Positions 17,162 through 24,813 of a stretch of 24,972 nucleotides of DNA are shown here, piece by piece; position 1 is the stretch's first letter, and each line of letters starts with the position of its first letter. Source of the stretch: Paracoccaceae bacterium (GTDB lineage Bacteria; Pseudomonadota; Alphaproteobacteria; Rhodobacterales; Rhodobacteraceae); contig JAESRD010000333.1 in NCBI GenBank assembly GCA_016764835.1, positions 1 through 24,972 of the forward strand, in the 5' to 3' direction. The translations under genes and the position numbers were made by a program. Below the pieces are notes generated by a model, which made no database searches, was not told the DNA's origin, and saw nothing but the letters and a program-made list of their open reading frames with translations.

Positions 17162-18120
17162 GTGGTGTAGAGAAAATCGCGGTACGGGTGACAAATATTG
17201 TACCGCTAAATGCTCTGGTCACGCGCTTTGAATTTAAGCGCAGTGATGGCCTGCATTTTCCAACATTTTCGGGCGGCGCACATGTTGTTGTTGAGATGCA
17301 GGACGGCGAAATTTTGCGCCGAAACCCTTACTCATTGATGTCTGATCCGGCGGATCAGAGCCAGTATGCAATCTCGGTGCGCCGCGATGATGAAGGCCGC
17401 GGTGGTTCATTGTTTATGCACCGCTCGGTGTCGGTTGGCGATGAAATGCTGATCAGTAATCCGGTCAATTTATTCGCGTTAGACTTGCGGGCGCGCAAGC
17501 ATTTGATGATCGCCGGGGGGATCGGGATCACGCCATTTATGGCGCAAATTAAACAGCTTAGTCGCACGAACGGCAATTGGGAGCTGCATTATGCCAGCCG
17601 CAATGCAGCGCTTGCCTCATATGGCAGCGAGCTGATGGCGCAGCACCCTAACGGCGTGCATATTTACTATGATGACGACAAACAGAGCATTGCGCTTGAG
17701 GCGCTGCTCAAGGGGCAACCGCTGGGGACGCATTTGTATATTTGCGGCCCGAAGGGGATGATCAATTGGGTGCGTGACACAGCAAAAAAAGCCGGATGGC
17801 CGCATGAGGCAATCCATTATGAAGAGTTTCTTGCGCCGCAATCGGGCAAGCCGTTTGAGGTGAAGCTGGCGCAATCTTCGATGGTCATTCAAGTTGGTGA
17901 AAACCAAAGCCTGCTTGAGGCGATCGAGGCGGCGGGCGTTGATGCGCCCTATCTTTGTCGCGGCGGTGCCTGCGGGCAATGTGAGACGGCTGTGATCGGA
18001 TATGACGGCAAATTTTTGCACAATGATCATTGGCTTACCAATGAGGAAAAGGCCAGCGGCCACAAAATTATGCCATGCGTTTCGCGCTTTGAGGGCAAGA
18101 CCCTCGTGCTGGACCGATAG
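17158..18120 (+). CDS. dmmB: Dimethylamine monooxygenase reductase subunit DmmB
   Basis: The 320-residue protein is a phthalate-dioxygenase-reductase-type electron carrier. An FMN-binding beta-barrel includes RRNPYSLMSDP (about 59-69), an NAD(P)-binding domain has MIAGGIGITPF and YICGPKGM, and a C-terminal plant-type [2Fe-2S] ferredoxin has C267, C272, C275 and C307. It moves electrons from NAD(P)H through FMN and the cluster to the haem subunit DmmC. The start overlaps the dmmA stop (ATGA) and the stop lies nine bases before dmmC, so the three are tightly coupled. The family covers many reductases; the neighbours fix the role. Confidence 0.93.
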   Translation: MSGVEKIAVRVTNIVPLNALVTRFEFKRSDGLHFPTFSGGAHVVVEMQDGEILRRNPYSLMSDPADQSQYAISVRRDDEGRGGSLFMHRSVSVGDEMLISNPVNLFALDLRARKHLMIAGGIGITPFMAQIKQLSRTNGNWELHYASRNAALASYGSELMAQHPNGVHIYYDDDKQSIALEALLKGQPLGTHLYICGPKGMINWVRDTAKKAGWPHEAIHYEEFLAPQSGKPFEVKLAQSSMVIQVGENQSLLEAIEAAGVDAPYLCRGGACGQCETAVIGYDGKFLHNDHWLTNEEKASGHKIMPCVSRFEGKTLVLDR

Positions 18121-18129
18121 GAGAGAATG

Positions 18130-19197
18130 ATGAGCATTCAGTTCAATGATGAGACCTTCCGCGACGATTATACGTTTCGCAATTCTGACTGGGCTATCAA
18201 CCGGTTCCCTTTCCCGTTTCATGAAGATCACTACATGTATTCGGTCAATATGGAGCAGCATCGCGGCGGGCCTGAGGGCTCAGTTTTCGAGAAGCGTTTT
18301 GATGTTGATGAACATTACGTCGCCGAGATGCGCGATCGGGCGCAGGTTCTGGCCGATGATCCGCTGCGCTGCCAGTCATTGCCGCATACGACATTGGCGG
18401 GCTGGGACCTGCTTGAGCTGATCATGGTGTCCAAGTCGGAAGACTATCCTGATCTGTTTGAACTGCACCGCGACGACGATAAATGGCGCTGGGTCAACAA
18501 ACCTTTGGGCATTGATGACAGCTTTACCTTTATGGATGAGACGACGCTGCCCTACGGGCCGATGGAATATATCACCCGCCAAACGCAGGGCGATTTTGCC
18601 GTGCTCGATCAGCGCGACGACAATCTGTGGATGGATGCCGGGATGATCACCACGCAGGCCGATTGGTCGTTGGATTTTGACATCGGGATGAACTTTTTCG
18701 AGTGGCATGCGCCGGTGCCCAAGGCCAATGAGATGGGCATATTTGTCCGCGCGCTGAAGTTTCTGATGAGCGTGCAGCAGGGTGCACCAGCGCGGCGGCT
18801 TAACTGGACAATGACGGTTAATCCGTTGCTCGATACCAGCCCCGAGAACTATCACAAATGGGGTATTCAAAAGACCCAGATGACCCCCGAAAATGTAGGC
18901 GAAAAGCAGCATCTTCGGGTTGAGCTGCAGACATTTTTTCGCCTGCCGCGCTCAAACGGTTTGGTGTTTCCAATTCGTTGCTATTTAATCTCGCTCGACG
19001 ATCTGACAAGCATCCCCAAATGGGGCCGACGGTTGCACCGCGTGATCCGTGATCTGCCTGAGGAGCTGGCGACCTATAAGGGCTTTATTGATAATCGACC
19101 GATGATTATTGATTATCTGGCCAAGGTCGATAATGGGGCCGAGACTTCGCCGGGCATCTGGCCTGATCTCCATTTGGAGCCCGACGCTAAAGCATAA
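18130..19197 (+). CDS. dmmC: Dimethylamine monooxygenase haem subunit (DUF3445)
   Basis: The 355-residue protein matches the DUF3445 family, whose characterised member is the alpha subunit of the haem-dependent oxidative N-demethylase, a PAS-like fold carrying haem. It is the catalytic subunit that demethylates dimethylamine. Visible family-like features are the N-terminal PFPFHEDHYMYSVNM, PGIDDSF-type central turn (LGIDDSFTFMDE), NFFEWHAPVP and the late FFRLPRSNGLVFPIRCYL. I cannot name the haem ligand with certainty. ATGs lie at 18127 and 18130; AGGAG at 18119-18123 gives a better six-base spacing to the second. It is the last gene of the dmm unit and converges on the XRE-cupin gene with a seven-base gap. 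Confidence 0.92.
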   Translation: MSIQFNDETFRDDYTFRNSDWAINRFPFPFHEDHYMYSVNMEQHRGGPEGSVFEKRFDVDEHYVAEMRDRAQVLADDPLRCQSLPHTTLAGWDLLELIMVSKSEDYPDLFELHRDDDKWRWVNKPLGIDDSFTFMDETTLPYGPMEYITRQTQGDFAVLDQRDDNLWMDAGMITTQADWSLDFDIGMNFFEWHAPVPKANEMGIFVRALKFLMSVQQGAPARRLNWTMTVNPLLDTSPENYHKWGIQKTQMTPENVGEKQHLRVELQTFFRLPRSNGLVFPIRCYLISLDDLTSIPKWGRRLHRVIRDLPEELATYKGFIDNRPMIIDYLAKVDNGAETSPGIWPDLHLEPDAKA

Positions 19198-19204
19198 CCT
19201 GCGC

Positions 19205-19855
19205 TTATGATTTCGCCGATGACGTTGGCGGATAGGAAATAATCGACAAATACCGCGCGGGCAGAGAGATTAGTTTTTCTGGTCCGTGCGGGCTGTCTGC
19301 ATCAAAGAACAGCGTATCGCCGGGCTTGAGCGCATAAACATTGTCGCCGTGGCGATAATCGACCGCGCCTTCAAGCATGTAGATTGTCTCGATGCCTGCA
19401 TGCTGAAATGTCGGAAAAATATCGGCTTCGGTTGATAATGTAATCAGATATGGCTCGACAATTACGCCGCTGGCATTGGAGCCAATATGGCCAAGCAGAT
19501 TATATTGGTGTCCGGCGCGCGTGCCCTCGCGCTCAAGCTCGACACCTTTGCCGGCTTTGGTGTGCATGGCTTCACGCTTTTCTTCAAAACGCCTAAAGAA
19601 GGATGTGAGCGGCACGCTGAGCGCATCGGCCAATGTTTGCAACGTGGTCAATGACGGCGAGGTATTGCCGTTTTCGATTTTTGACAGCATGCCAATGGAA
19701 AGCCCCGTCAGGGTCGATAACTCAGCAACTGTAATTTCTTGTTGGCGACGAAATGCACGCACTTCGCGCCCGATAGCGACCTCAAGAACTTTTTCACGGT
19801 CGCCGCGCGTACGGTGCGGATCTTGGCTAAGTGGTGCATTGTTCAATTCGGCCAT
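19205..19855 (-). CDS. XRE-family regulator with C-terminal cupin
   Basis: The 216-residue protein has a helix-turn-helix of the XRE type at about 29-87 (IGREVRAFRRQQEITVAEL, GLSIGMLSKIENG) and a cupin at about 150-208 (GIETIYMLEGAVDY, LKPGDTLFFDADSPHGP). Such regulators often control small-molecule or amine catabolism, the cupin sensing a ligand. It lies between dmmC (convergent) and a GlxA/AraC-like gene (divergent), so it likely regulates dmm, mgd or its neighbour. An inverted repeat CAATAT-TT-ATATTG sits eight bases upstream of its start and may be its own operator. The ligand is unknown. No close named regulator is recognised. Confidence 0.9.
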   Translation of the reverse strand: MAELNNAPLSQDPHRTRGDREKVLEVAIGREVRAFRRQQEITVAELSTLTGLSIGMLSKIENGNTSPSLTTLQTLADALSVPLTSFFRRFEEKREAMHTKAGKGVELEREGTRAGHQYNLLGHIGSNASGVIVEPYLITLSTEADIFPTFQHAGIETIYMLEGAVDYRHGDNVYALKPGDTLFFDADSPHGPEKLISLPARYLSIISYPPTSSAKS

Positions 19856-19863
19856 TTAAATCT

Positions 19864-19948
19864 CAATATTTATATTGCGCCTTTTAGTCGATGTTGCGGC
19901 CTTTCAGCAAGGCGTGGTGCAATATACGAAGCACAGCGCCACATATTG
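19864..19948. promoter_or_regulatory. Candidate operators between divergent regulators
   Basis: Four copies of the half-site CAATAT/ATATTG occur in this gap. An inverted pair lies at 19864-19869 and 19872-19877 with a two-base spacer. A second inverted pair lies at 19920-19925 and 19943-19948 with a 17-base spacer. The first pair abuts the XRE gene start, the second the GlxA-like gene start. Binding by either regulator is inferred. Confidence 0.35.
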
Positions 19949-19964
19949 AGCATAACAAGGCGGT

Positions 19965-21014
19965 ATGTTTCCTGCTAGTGGTAATATCATGCATGAGAAT
20001 GAACGCACCGAGATTGGTTTTCTGATTTTTCCAGGCTTTCCAATGGCGTGCCTGACCTCGATTATTGAGCCGCTACGCGCCGCAAATGAGATTGCGGGCG
20101 TGACCGCATTCGTTTGGCGCATGATATCTGAAACCGGTGCGCGGGTGACGTCGAGCGCCGAAGTTGTGTTTGAGCCATCGATGGCGCTGGATGCTGTCGA
20201 GGCGCTGGATCAGCTGTTTTTGCTCAGTAGCCCAGTCGCGGTGTTTGAAAATGCAAAGGCTGGCAATGGCGCATTACGCAGGCTGGCGCGGCACGGGGCG
20301 ATCATTGGCGGGATCAGTGGCGGCGTGTTTCCTCTGGCGCGTAGCGGGTTGTTGGACCAGCATATTTGTTCGGTTCACTGGTGCTATGGCGCTGCGTTTC
20401 ACGACGAATTTCCAGACTTGCAGATGTCGGACGAGGTGATCATGCTCGATGGGCGGCGCCATACTGTATCGGGTGCCGCGGCTGGGTTTGATCTGGCCCT
20501 ACATCTCATTGAAGAGCGGCTTGGTGATGATGTTGCCACCGAAGTTGCATGCTGGTTTCAACATCCGCTGATGCGCGGCCAAGGCGTGCGTCAGCGCATT
20601 CCGACCCGCCACAGGGCCAGCGCTGATGATATGTTACCGCCGCAGGTGAAAAGCGCCATTGAGATATTTGCCGCCCATATGGCAACACCTGTGACCATCG
20701 CCGAAGTGGCGCAGATGGCGGGCCTGTCTACACGCCAGCTTGACCGCGCCTTTAATAAAGCAACAGGCAAGGGGCCGCTGCACTATTACCGCTCAATGCG
20801 GATGAAAGCGGCGCGCCAACTTGTGCAATATTCGAACAATCCGATGCGCGACGTTGCCGCTGCGGTCGGCTATATGTCGGCGACGCCGCTCATGCGGCAT
20901 TACCACCAAGAGTTTGGTGTCTCGCCCGACGAAGACCGGGCCAAGATCAATATGTTTCGCGTTCAGCAAAACAAAGCTGTGCCGTCAAGCGAGCGCCGGC
21001 GCTTAGGCGATTGA
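19965..21014 (+). CDS. GlxA-family transcriptional regulator (DJ-1/PfpI plus AraC HTH)
   Basis: The 349-residue protein has an N-terminal DJ-1/PfpI-like domain (about 15-190; IGFLIFPGFPMACLTSIIEP, GISGGVFPLARSGLLD) and a C-terminal AraC-type double helix-turn-helix (about 241-325; TIAEVAQMAGLSTRQLDRAF and MRDVAAAVGYMSATPLMRHY). The usual DJ-1 nucleophile position reads ISGG rather than containing cysteine, as in other regulatory members. Relatives control glycine betaine, dimethylglycine and carnitine catabolism, so methylated-amine sensing fits. Start 19965 has AAGG four bases upstream; an alternative ATG at 19989 would still keep the domain. It converges on mgdD with a 12-base overlap and is divergent from the XRE gene. 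It may activate mgd or the whole locus. Confidence 0.9.
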   Translation: MFPASGNIMHENERTEIGFLIFPGFPMACLTSIIEPLRAANEIAGVTAFVWRMISETGARVTSSAEVVFEPSMALDAVEALDQLFLLSSPVAVFENAKAGNGALRRLARHGAIIGGISGGVFPLARSGLLDQHICSVHWCYGAAFHDEFPDLQMSDEVIMLDGRRHTVSGAAAGFDLALHLIEERLGDDVATEVACWFQHPLMRGQGVRQRIPTRHRASADDMLPPQVKSAIEIFAAHMATPVTIAEVAQMAGLSTRQLDRAFNKATGKGPLHYYRSMRMKAARQLVQYSNNPMRDVAAAVGYMSATPLMRHYHQEFGVSPDEDRAKINMFRVQQNKAVPSSERRRLGD

Positions 21015-21569
21015 ACGCATGGCGGTCTCGATAGCGTGGCTCACGGAGCCCGCTGACGAGCGGGGCACCCAGATGGAAAAAGCGCGCAGCGCTTCGCGAC
21101 AGATGACAAAACAACCGGTGTGTTCGATTGATGTGCGGGTCGCGGCGCCGCTTTGCATCTGGGGTGCATCTAGCGGGCAAAGCCGCGCCAGCACCTCGGT
21201 GGCGGTTTCACCTGAAAGATCAAAACGCGCCCAGCCGCCGGTTTGTTCAGTTACCGAAACGGCATCGCCGCCAGCGGCTTTAAGCTCATCGGCAATATGC
21301 TCATGGCTGTTATAGGGGGCCTCGACAAACCATTGTGCGGGGCCAACCCAAAAGGCGACGAGGCCCTGGCTATTGGTGGATCGGCCCGGTGCGGGGGCGG
21401 CATGTCCAATGATTTTGCGCAGCGCTATAGCGGCCTCTTTTTCGCATCCGCGCCGGGCAGATAATGACGCCAATGCGAAATCGGGCTGCTCTGTGAGCGT
21501 TACCGCGCCAATAGTTTCGTGCAAGGGTGCGTCGGCACCCAGAGCTGTGAGGGGGGCTAAATCATGCAC
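21003..21569 (-). CDS. mgdD: N-methylglutamate dehydrogenase subunit D (SoxG-like)
   Basis: The 188-residue product matches the gamma subunit of heterotetrameric sarcosine oxidase. It begins HDLAPLTALGADAP after the initiator and contains GPAQWFVEAP, TEQTGGWARFDLSG, TSIEHTGCFVICREALRAF and WVPRSSAGS. The GTG at 21569 is chosen because it gives the usual SoxG start, has AAGGAG nine bases upstream and overlaps the mgdC stop by only eight bases; an ATG at 21626 would overlap 65 bases. This subunit pairs with MgdC and has a folate-binding-protein-like fold without a cofactor of its own. It is last in the mgdABCD operon and converges on the GlxA-like regulator. Confidence 0.88.
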   Translation of the reverse strand: MHDLAPLTALGADAPLHETIGAVTLTEQPDFALASLSARRGCEKEAAIALRKIIGHAAPAPGRSTNSQGLVAFWVGPAQWFVEAPYNSHEHIADELKAAGGDAVSVTEQTGGWARFDLSGETATEVLARLCPLDAPQMQSGAATRTSIEHTGCFVICREALRAFSIWVPRSSAGSVSHAIETAMRSIA

Positions 21570-24519
21570 GCAGACGCGCTCCTTCTGGGTCAACAAAATG
21601 GGCGCTGACAACTTCGGCATCAACATTCACGCCGGTAAGTGGGCTAACCAGCTCAATAATTTCGCCTTCACGCGCTCCGCCATTTTTAAGAAAGCCAAGG
21701 CCAATTGAGTGGCCGAGATTGGGCGAGAAGCAGGCGGAGGTGATATAGCCCTGATCATGGGCGGCATCATGTGGCGCGCCTTTGGCCATAATATGGGCGC
21801 CTGCGACAATAGGCCTGTCGGACTGAACCGGGCGAAAACCAACCATCGTCAGAGCATCGGGGGCGTTGAGCCCTTCGCGGCGCGAAAGAACCGCGCCGAT
21901 ACTGTCTTTGATCTTTGAAACCATACGGCCCATGCCCAGATTGAGCGCAGTGGTGGTGCCGTTGAGCTCGTTACCAGCGGCGTGGCCTTTCTCAATGCGC
22001 ATAACGCCGAGCGCTTCTGTGCCGTAAGGAACCACATCAAATTCGGCCCCTGCCTGCATAATTCGGCGCATCAAAGCATCGCCGTAGCGCGTTGGCACGG
22101 CGATCTCATACGCCAGCTCGCCAGAAAATGAGATACGGAAGAGGCGGGCGCGCAGGCCGCCGCAAATGGTGATTTCACCGCAAGCCATGAAGGGGAAATC
22201 TTCGTTGGTAATACTGAATTCCGGGTCGATGATCTTTTGCAAAAGCGCGCGCGAATTTGGCCCTGCAACCGCGTATTGCGCCCAGGCTTCGGTGGTCGAG
22301 ATTAGCTGCACATCAAGGTCGGGCCAGAGGCACTGACGCGCAAACTCCATGTGGCGATAAACATTAACTGCATTGGCAGTGGTGGTGGTGACAATGATGT
22401 GGTCTTCGGCAAGCCGGGCGGCGGTGCCATCATCCATGGCAATACCATCTTCGCGCAACATCAAGCCGTAGCGGGTTTTGCCGACAGCCAGTTTAGCGAA
22501 ACCATTGCAGTATATTTTGTTAAGGAAAGCCGCGGCATCTGCCCCCTGCACGTCGATCTTGCCAAGGGTTGTGACATCACAAGCACCAACCGATGCGCGG
22601 GTACCGAGCACTTCGCGGTCAACACTTTGCCGCCAATGGGTCTCGCCAGGCTGGGCGAACCATTGGGCCCGCAGCCAATTGCCAACCTCGACAAACGTGG
22701 CCCCTTGTTCTTTGGCCCAATGGTGGCTCGGGGTCAGGCGTGTGGGGTGAAACGCCATGCCGCGCGTGCGCCCGGCCAATGCGCCAATTGCGATCGGTGT
22801 ATAGGGTGGGCGGAAAATGGTTGTGCCGACTTCGGGGATACTTTTGCCCGCCAATTCGGCCATGATCGCAAGGCCGCCCATATTCGAGGTTTTGCCTTGA
22901 TCGGTTGCCATGCCAAGGGTGGTGTAGCGCTTGAGATGTTCAACCGAGCGGAAATTTTCTTGATGCGCTAGCTTGACGTCTTTGACGGTTACATCGTTTT
23001 GCTGGTCGAGCCATGCACGGCCTTTGCCGCGGCTTGTATGCCAAAATGGCGTGAGGCGGGCTTCGGTATCTTCTGCGCGCGGCAGCGGGGCGGTGGTGGC
23101 CTTGATATCAAGGCTTGCTAGCGCGGCTACGGCGGCGTTGGCCCCGTTTTCAAGCGCGCCGGCGGTCGAGAAAACACCCGCAGCGGCACCCGCTGTGGTC
23201 ATCCCCGGAGGGCCATCAGGCCCAGGCACAAAGGCCGCTATTTTGGCGTTCCAAACCGGGCGACCGCGCTGATGACAGGTCATGTGCACATTGGGGTTCC
23301 ACGCACCCGATACGCCAAGCGCGCCGCAGCTGATCTGACGAATTTCGCCGCTGGGCAGTTCGACTGAGATTGATTTGAGGCCCAGCCGCCCGCTGCTATT
23401 TATAACCTGTGCGCCCTTTATCACCTCAAAGTAGGCACTGTCGGGGGCCGTGCTTCGGGTGTCGATGACGGCGGCAATATCGACGCCATTGGCCACCAAG
23501 TCGGCGGCGGTGCGGTGCGCGTCATCGTTATTGACAAACACTGCAATGCAGTGCGCAGGCGTGGCGGCCCAACGGTTGGCATAGCTACGCATTGCTGAGG
23601 CCAGCATGATGCCTGGGCGATCATTGTTGGCAAAAGCGATTGGCCGCTCTGTTGCACCTGCGCAAAGCAGACAGCGCTTGGTGTAGAGCCGCCAGAAAAT
23701 TTGGCGTGGTTTGTCGGGGGCGGGGGTGGCAATGTGGTCGTTGACCCGCTCAAGCGCCCCATAAATACCGTGATCAAAAGCGCCAATAATCGTGGTGCGC
23801 GACATCAAGCGGACATTGGCCATTGTCGCCAGTTCGGCCACGGTGCTGGTCGCCCAGTCTGCGCCAGATTGGTCGCCGATGGTAAAGCGCTCGGCGTTGA
23901 GCCGTCCGCCCATGGCGAAGTCTTCATCGGCCAGAATGACGGATGCGCCAGCCCGACCAGCGACAAGTGCGGCAGAAAGGCCGGCTGGCCCGGCGCCAAT
24001 AATCAGCAGATCACAATGCAGGAAACCTTTGTCATATTGGTCAGGGTCTTCTTGCATTGACAGGCTGCCAAGCCCGGCCGCTTTGCGGATGATTGGCTCG
24101 TAGATCTTCTCCCAGAATGCGGCGGGCCACATGAAGGTTTTGTAGTAGAAACCGGCCGTGAGGAAGTTTGAGAACCGATCATTGATGGCCATGGCATCGA
24201 AAGCAAGCGAGGGCCATCGGTTCTGGCTATTGGCGGCAAGCCCGTCGAACATCTCGGTGGTGGTGGCGCGGGTGTTTGGCTCTTGGCGCGCACCGCTGCG
24301 CAGCTCGACCAAGGCATTTGGCTCTTCGGAGCCGGCGGTAAGCGGGCCGCGCGGGCGGTGATATTTGAACGAACGCCCCATAAGGCGCACGCCATTGGCA
24401 AGCAGCGCCGAAGCCAGCGTGTCGCCGGGATAGGCTTGGTAGGATTTTCCATCAAAGGTGAAATTAAGTGTTTGGCTGCGGTCGATTTGGCCGCCATCTA
24501 ATCTGTTTATCTGGTTCAT
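21562..24519 (-). CDS. mgdC: N-methylglutamate dehydrogenase subunit C (SoxA-like, folate-binding)
   Basis: The 985-residue protein matches sarcosine oxidase alpha. An N-terminal ferredoxin-like segment (about 15-100; FDGKSYQAYPGDTLASAL, GRSFKYHRPRGPLTAG) precedes an FAD/NAD-binding region (LLIIGAGPAGLSAALVAG near 171; CAGATERPIAFANNDRPGIM near 286) and a C-terminal GcvT folate-binding domain (about 610-970). It transfers the oxidised methyl group of N-methylglutamate to THF, yielding methylene-THF. The start overlaps the mgdB stop in an ATGA junction. Sarcosine oxidase itself is the alternative; the gmaS-mgsABC genes in the same window favour N-methylglutamate dehydrogenase. Its GcvT part has FRISFSGELAYEIAV in place of the RTGYTGE motif of Tdm and DmmD, as in SoxA. 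Confidence 0.9.
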   Translation of the reverse strand: MNQINRLDGGQIDRSQTLNFTFDGKSYQAYPGDTLASALLANGVRLMGRSFKYHRPRGPLTAGSEEPNALVELRSGARQEPNTRATTTEMFDGLAANSQNRWPSLAFDAMAINDRFSNFLTAGFYYKTFMWPAAFWEKIYEPIIRKAAGLGSLSMQEDPDQYDKGFLHCDLLIIGAGPAGLSAALVAGRAGASVILADEDFAMGGRLNAERFTIGDQSGADWATSTVAELATMANVRLMSRTTIIGAFDHGIYGALERVNDHIATPAPDKPRQIFWRLYTKRCLLCAGATERPIAFANNDRPGIMLASAMRSYANRWAATPAHCIAVFVNNDDAHRTAADLVANGVDIAAVIDTRSTAPDSAYFEVIKGAQVINSSGRLGLKSISVELPSGEIRQISCGALGVSGAWNPNVHMTCHQRGRPVWNAKIAAFVPGPDGPPGMTTAGAAAGVFSTAGALENGANAAVAALASLDIKATTAPLPRAEDTEARLTPFWHTSRGKGRAWLDQQNDVTVKDVKLAHQENFRSVEHLKRYTTLGMATDQGKTSNMGGLAIMAELAGKSIPEVGTTIFRPPYTPIAIGALAGRTRGMAFHPTRLTPSHHWAKEQGATFVEVGNWLRAQWFAQPGETHWRQSVDREVLGTRASVGACDVTTLGKIDVQGADAAAFLNKIYCNGFAKLAVGKTRYGLMLREDGIAMDDGTAARLAEDHIIVTTTTANAVNVYRHMEFARQCLWPDLDVQLISTTEAWAQYAVAGPNSRALLQKIIDPEFSITNEDFPFMACGEITICGGLRARLFRISFSGELAYEIAVPTRYGDALMRRIMQAGAEFDVVPYGTEALGVMRIEKGHAAGNELNGTTTALNLGMGRMVSKIKDSIGAVLSRREGLNAPDALTMVGFRPVQSDRPIVAGAHIMAKGAPHDAAHDQGYITSACFSPNLGHSIGLGFLKNGGAREGEIIELVSPLTGVNVDAEVVSAHFVDPEGARLRA

Positions 24520-24812
24520 GTGCTGCGGCCCTCGGCGCGGGCGACATCGCTGGCCAGCTCGACGTTTGAGATATCGTGGGTCAGGGTGTTGCGGGTGACG
24601 ACCAGCCAAGAGCGGTCGCCGCCCTCGTGGAACCAAAGCTCGCGGTGCTCTCCGGCGGGATTATCGCGCAAGTATTGATAGGTATAAAACTGGGCAGAGG
24701 TGTTGCCGGTCGTATCGGGGCTACCATCGGGGCGGTGAATCAGGTTGGCATCGCCAAAATAGGTAAATTCGGCGGCGTCGCGCGGGCCGAGAAGCGGGTG
24801 ATTTATGATCAT
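24516..24812 (-). CDS. mgdB: N-methylglutamate dehydrogenase subunit B (SoxD-like)
   Basis: The 98-residue product aligns with sarcosine oxidase delta. It begins MIINHPLLGPRDAAEFTYFG, where typical SoxD has CPxCGPR followed by EFxYGG, and later has ELWFHEGGDRSWLVVTRNT, where typical SoxD has a His and a Cys around HxxGC. Three of the four zinc ligands are therefore replaced (C to H, C to L, C to D), leaving the late His. The ATG at 24812 is chosen because it matches the family start and lies one base after the mgdA stop; an upstream ATG at 24851 would overlap mgdA. The protein probably helps assemble the MgdA-MgdC complex. Confidence 0.88.
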   Translation of the reverse strand: MIINHPLLGPRDAAEFTYFGDANLIHRPDGSPDTTGNTSAQFYTYQYLRDNPAGEHRELWFHEGGDRSWLVVTRNTLTHDISNVELASDVARAEGRST

Positions 24813-24813
24813 A

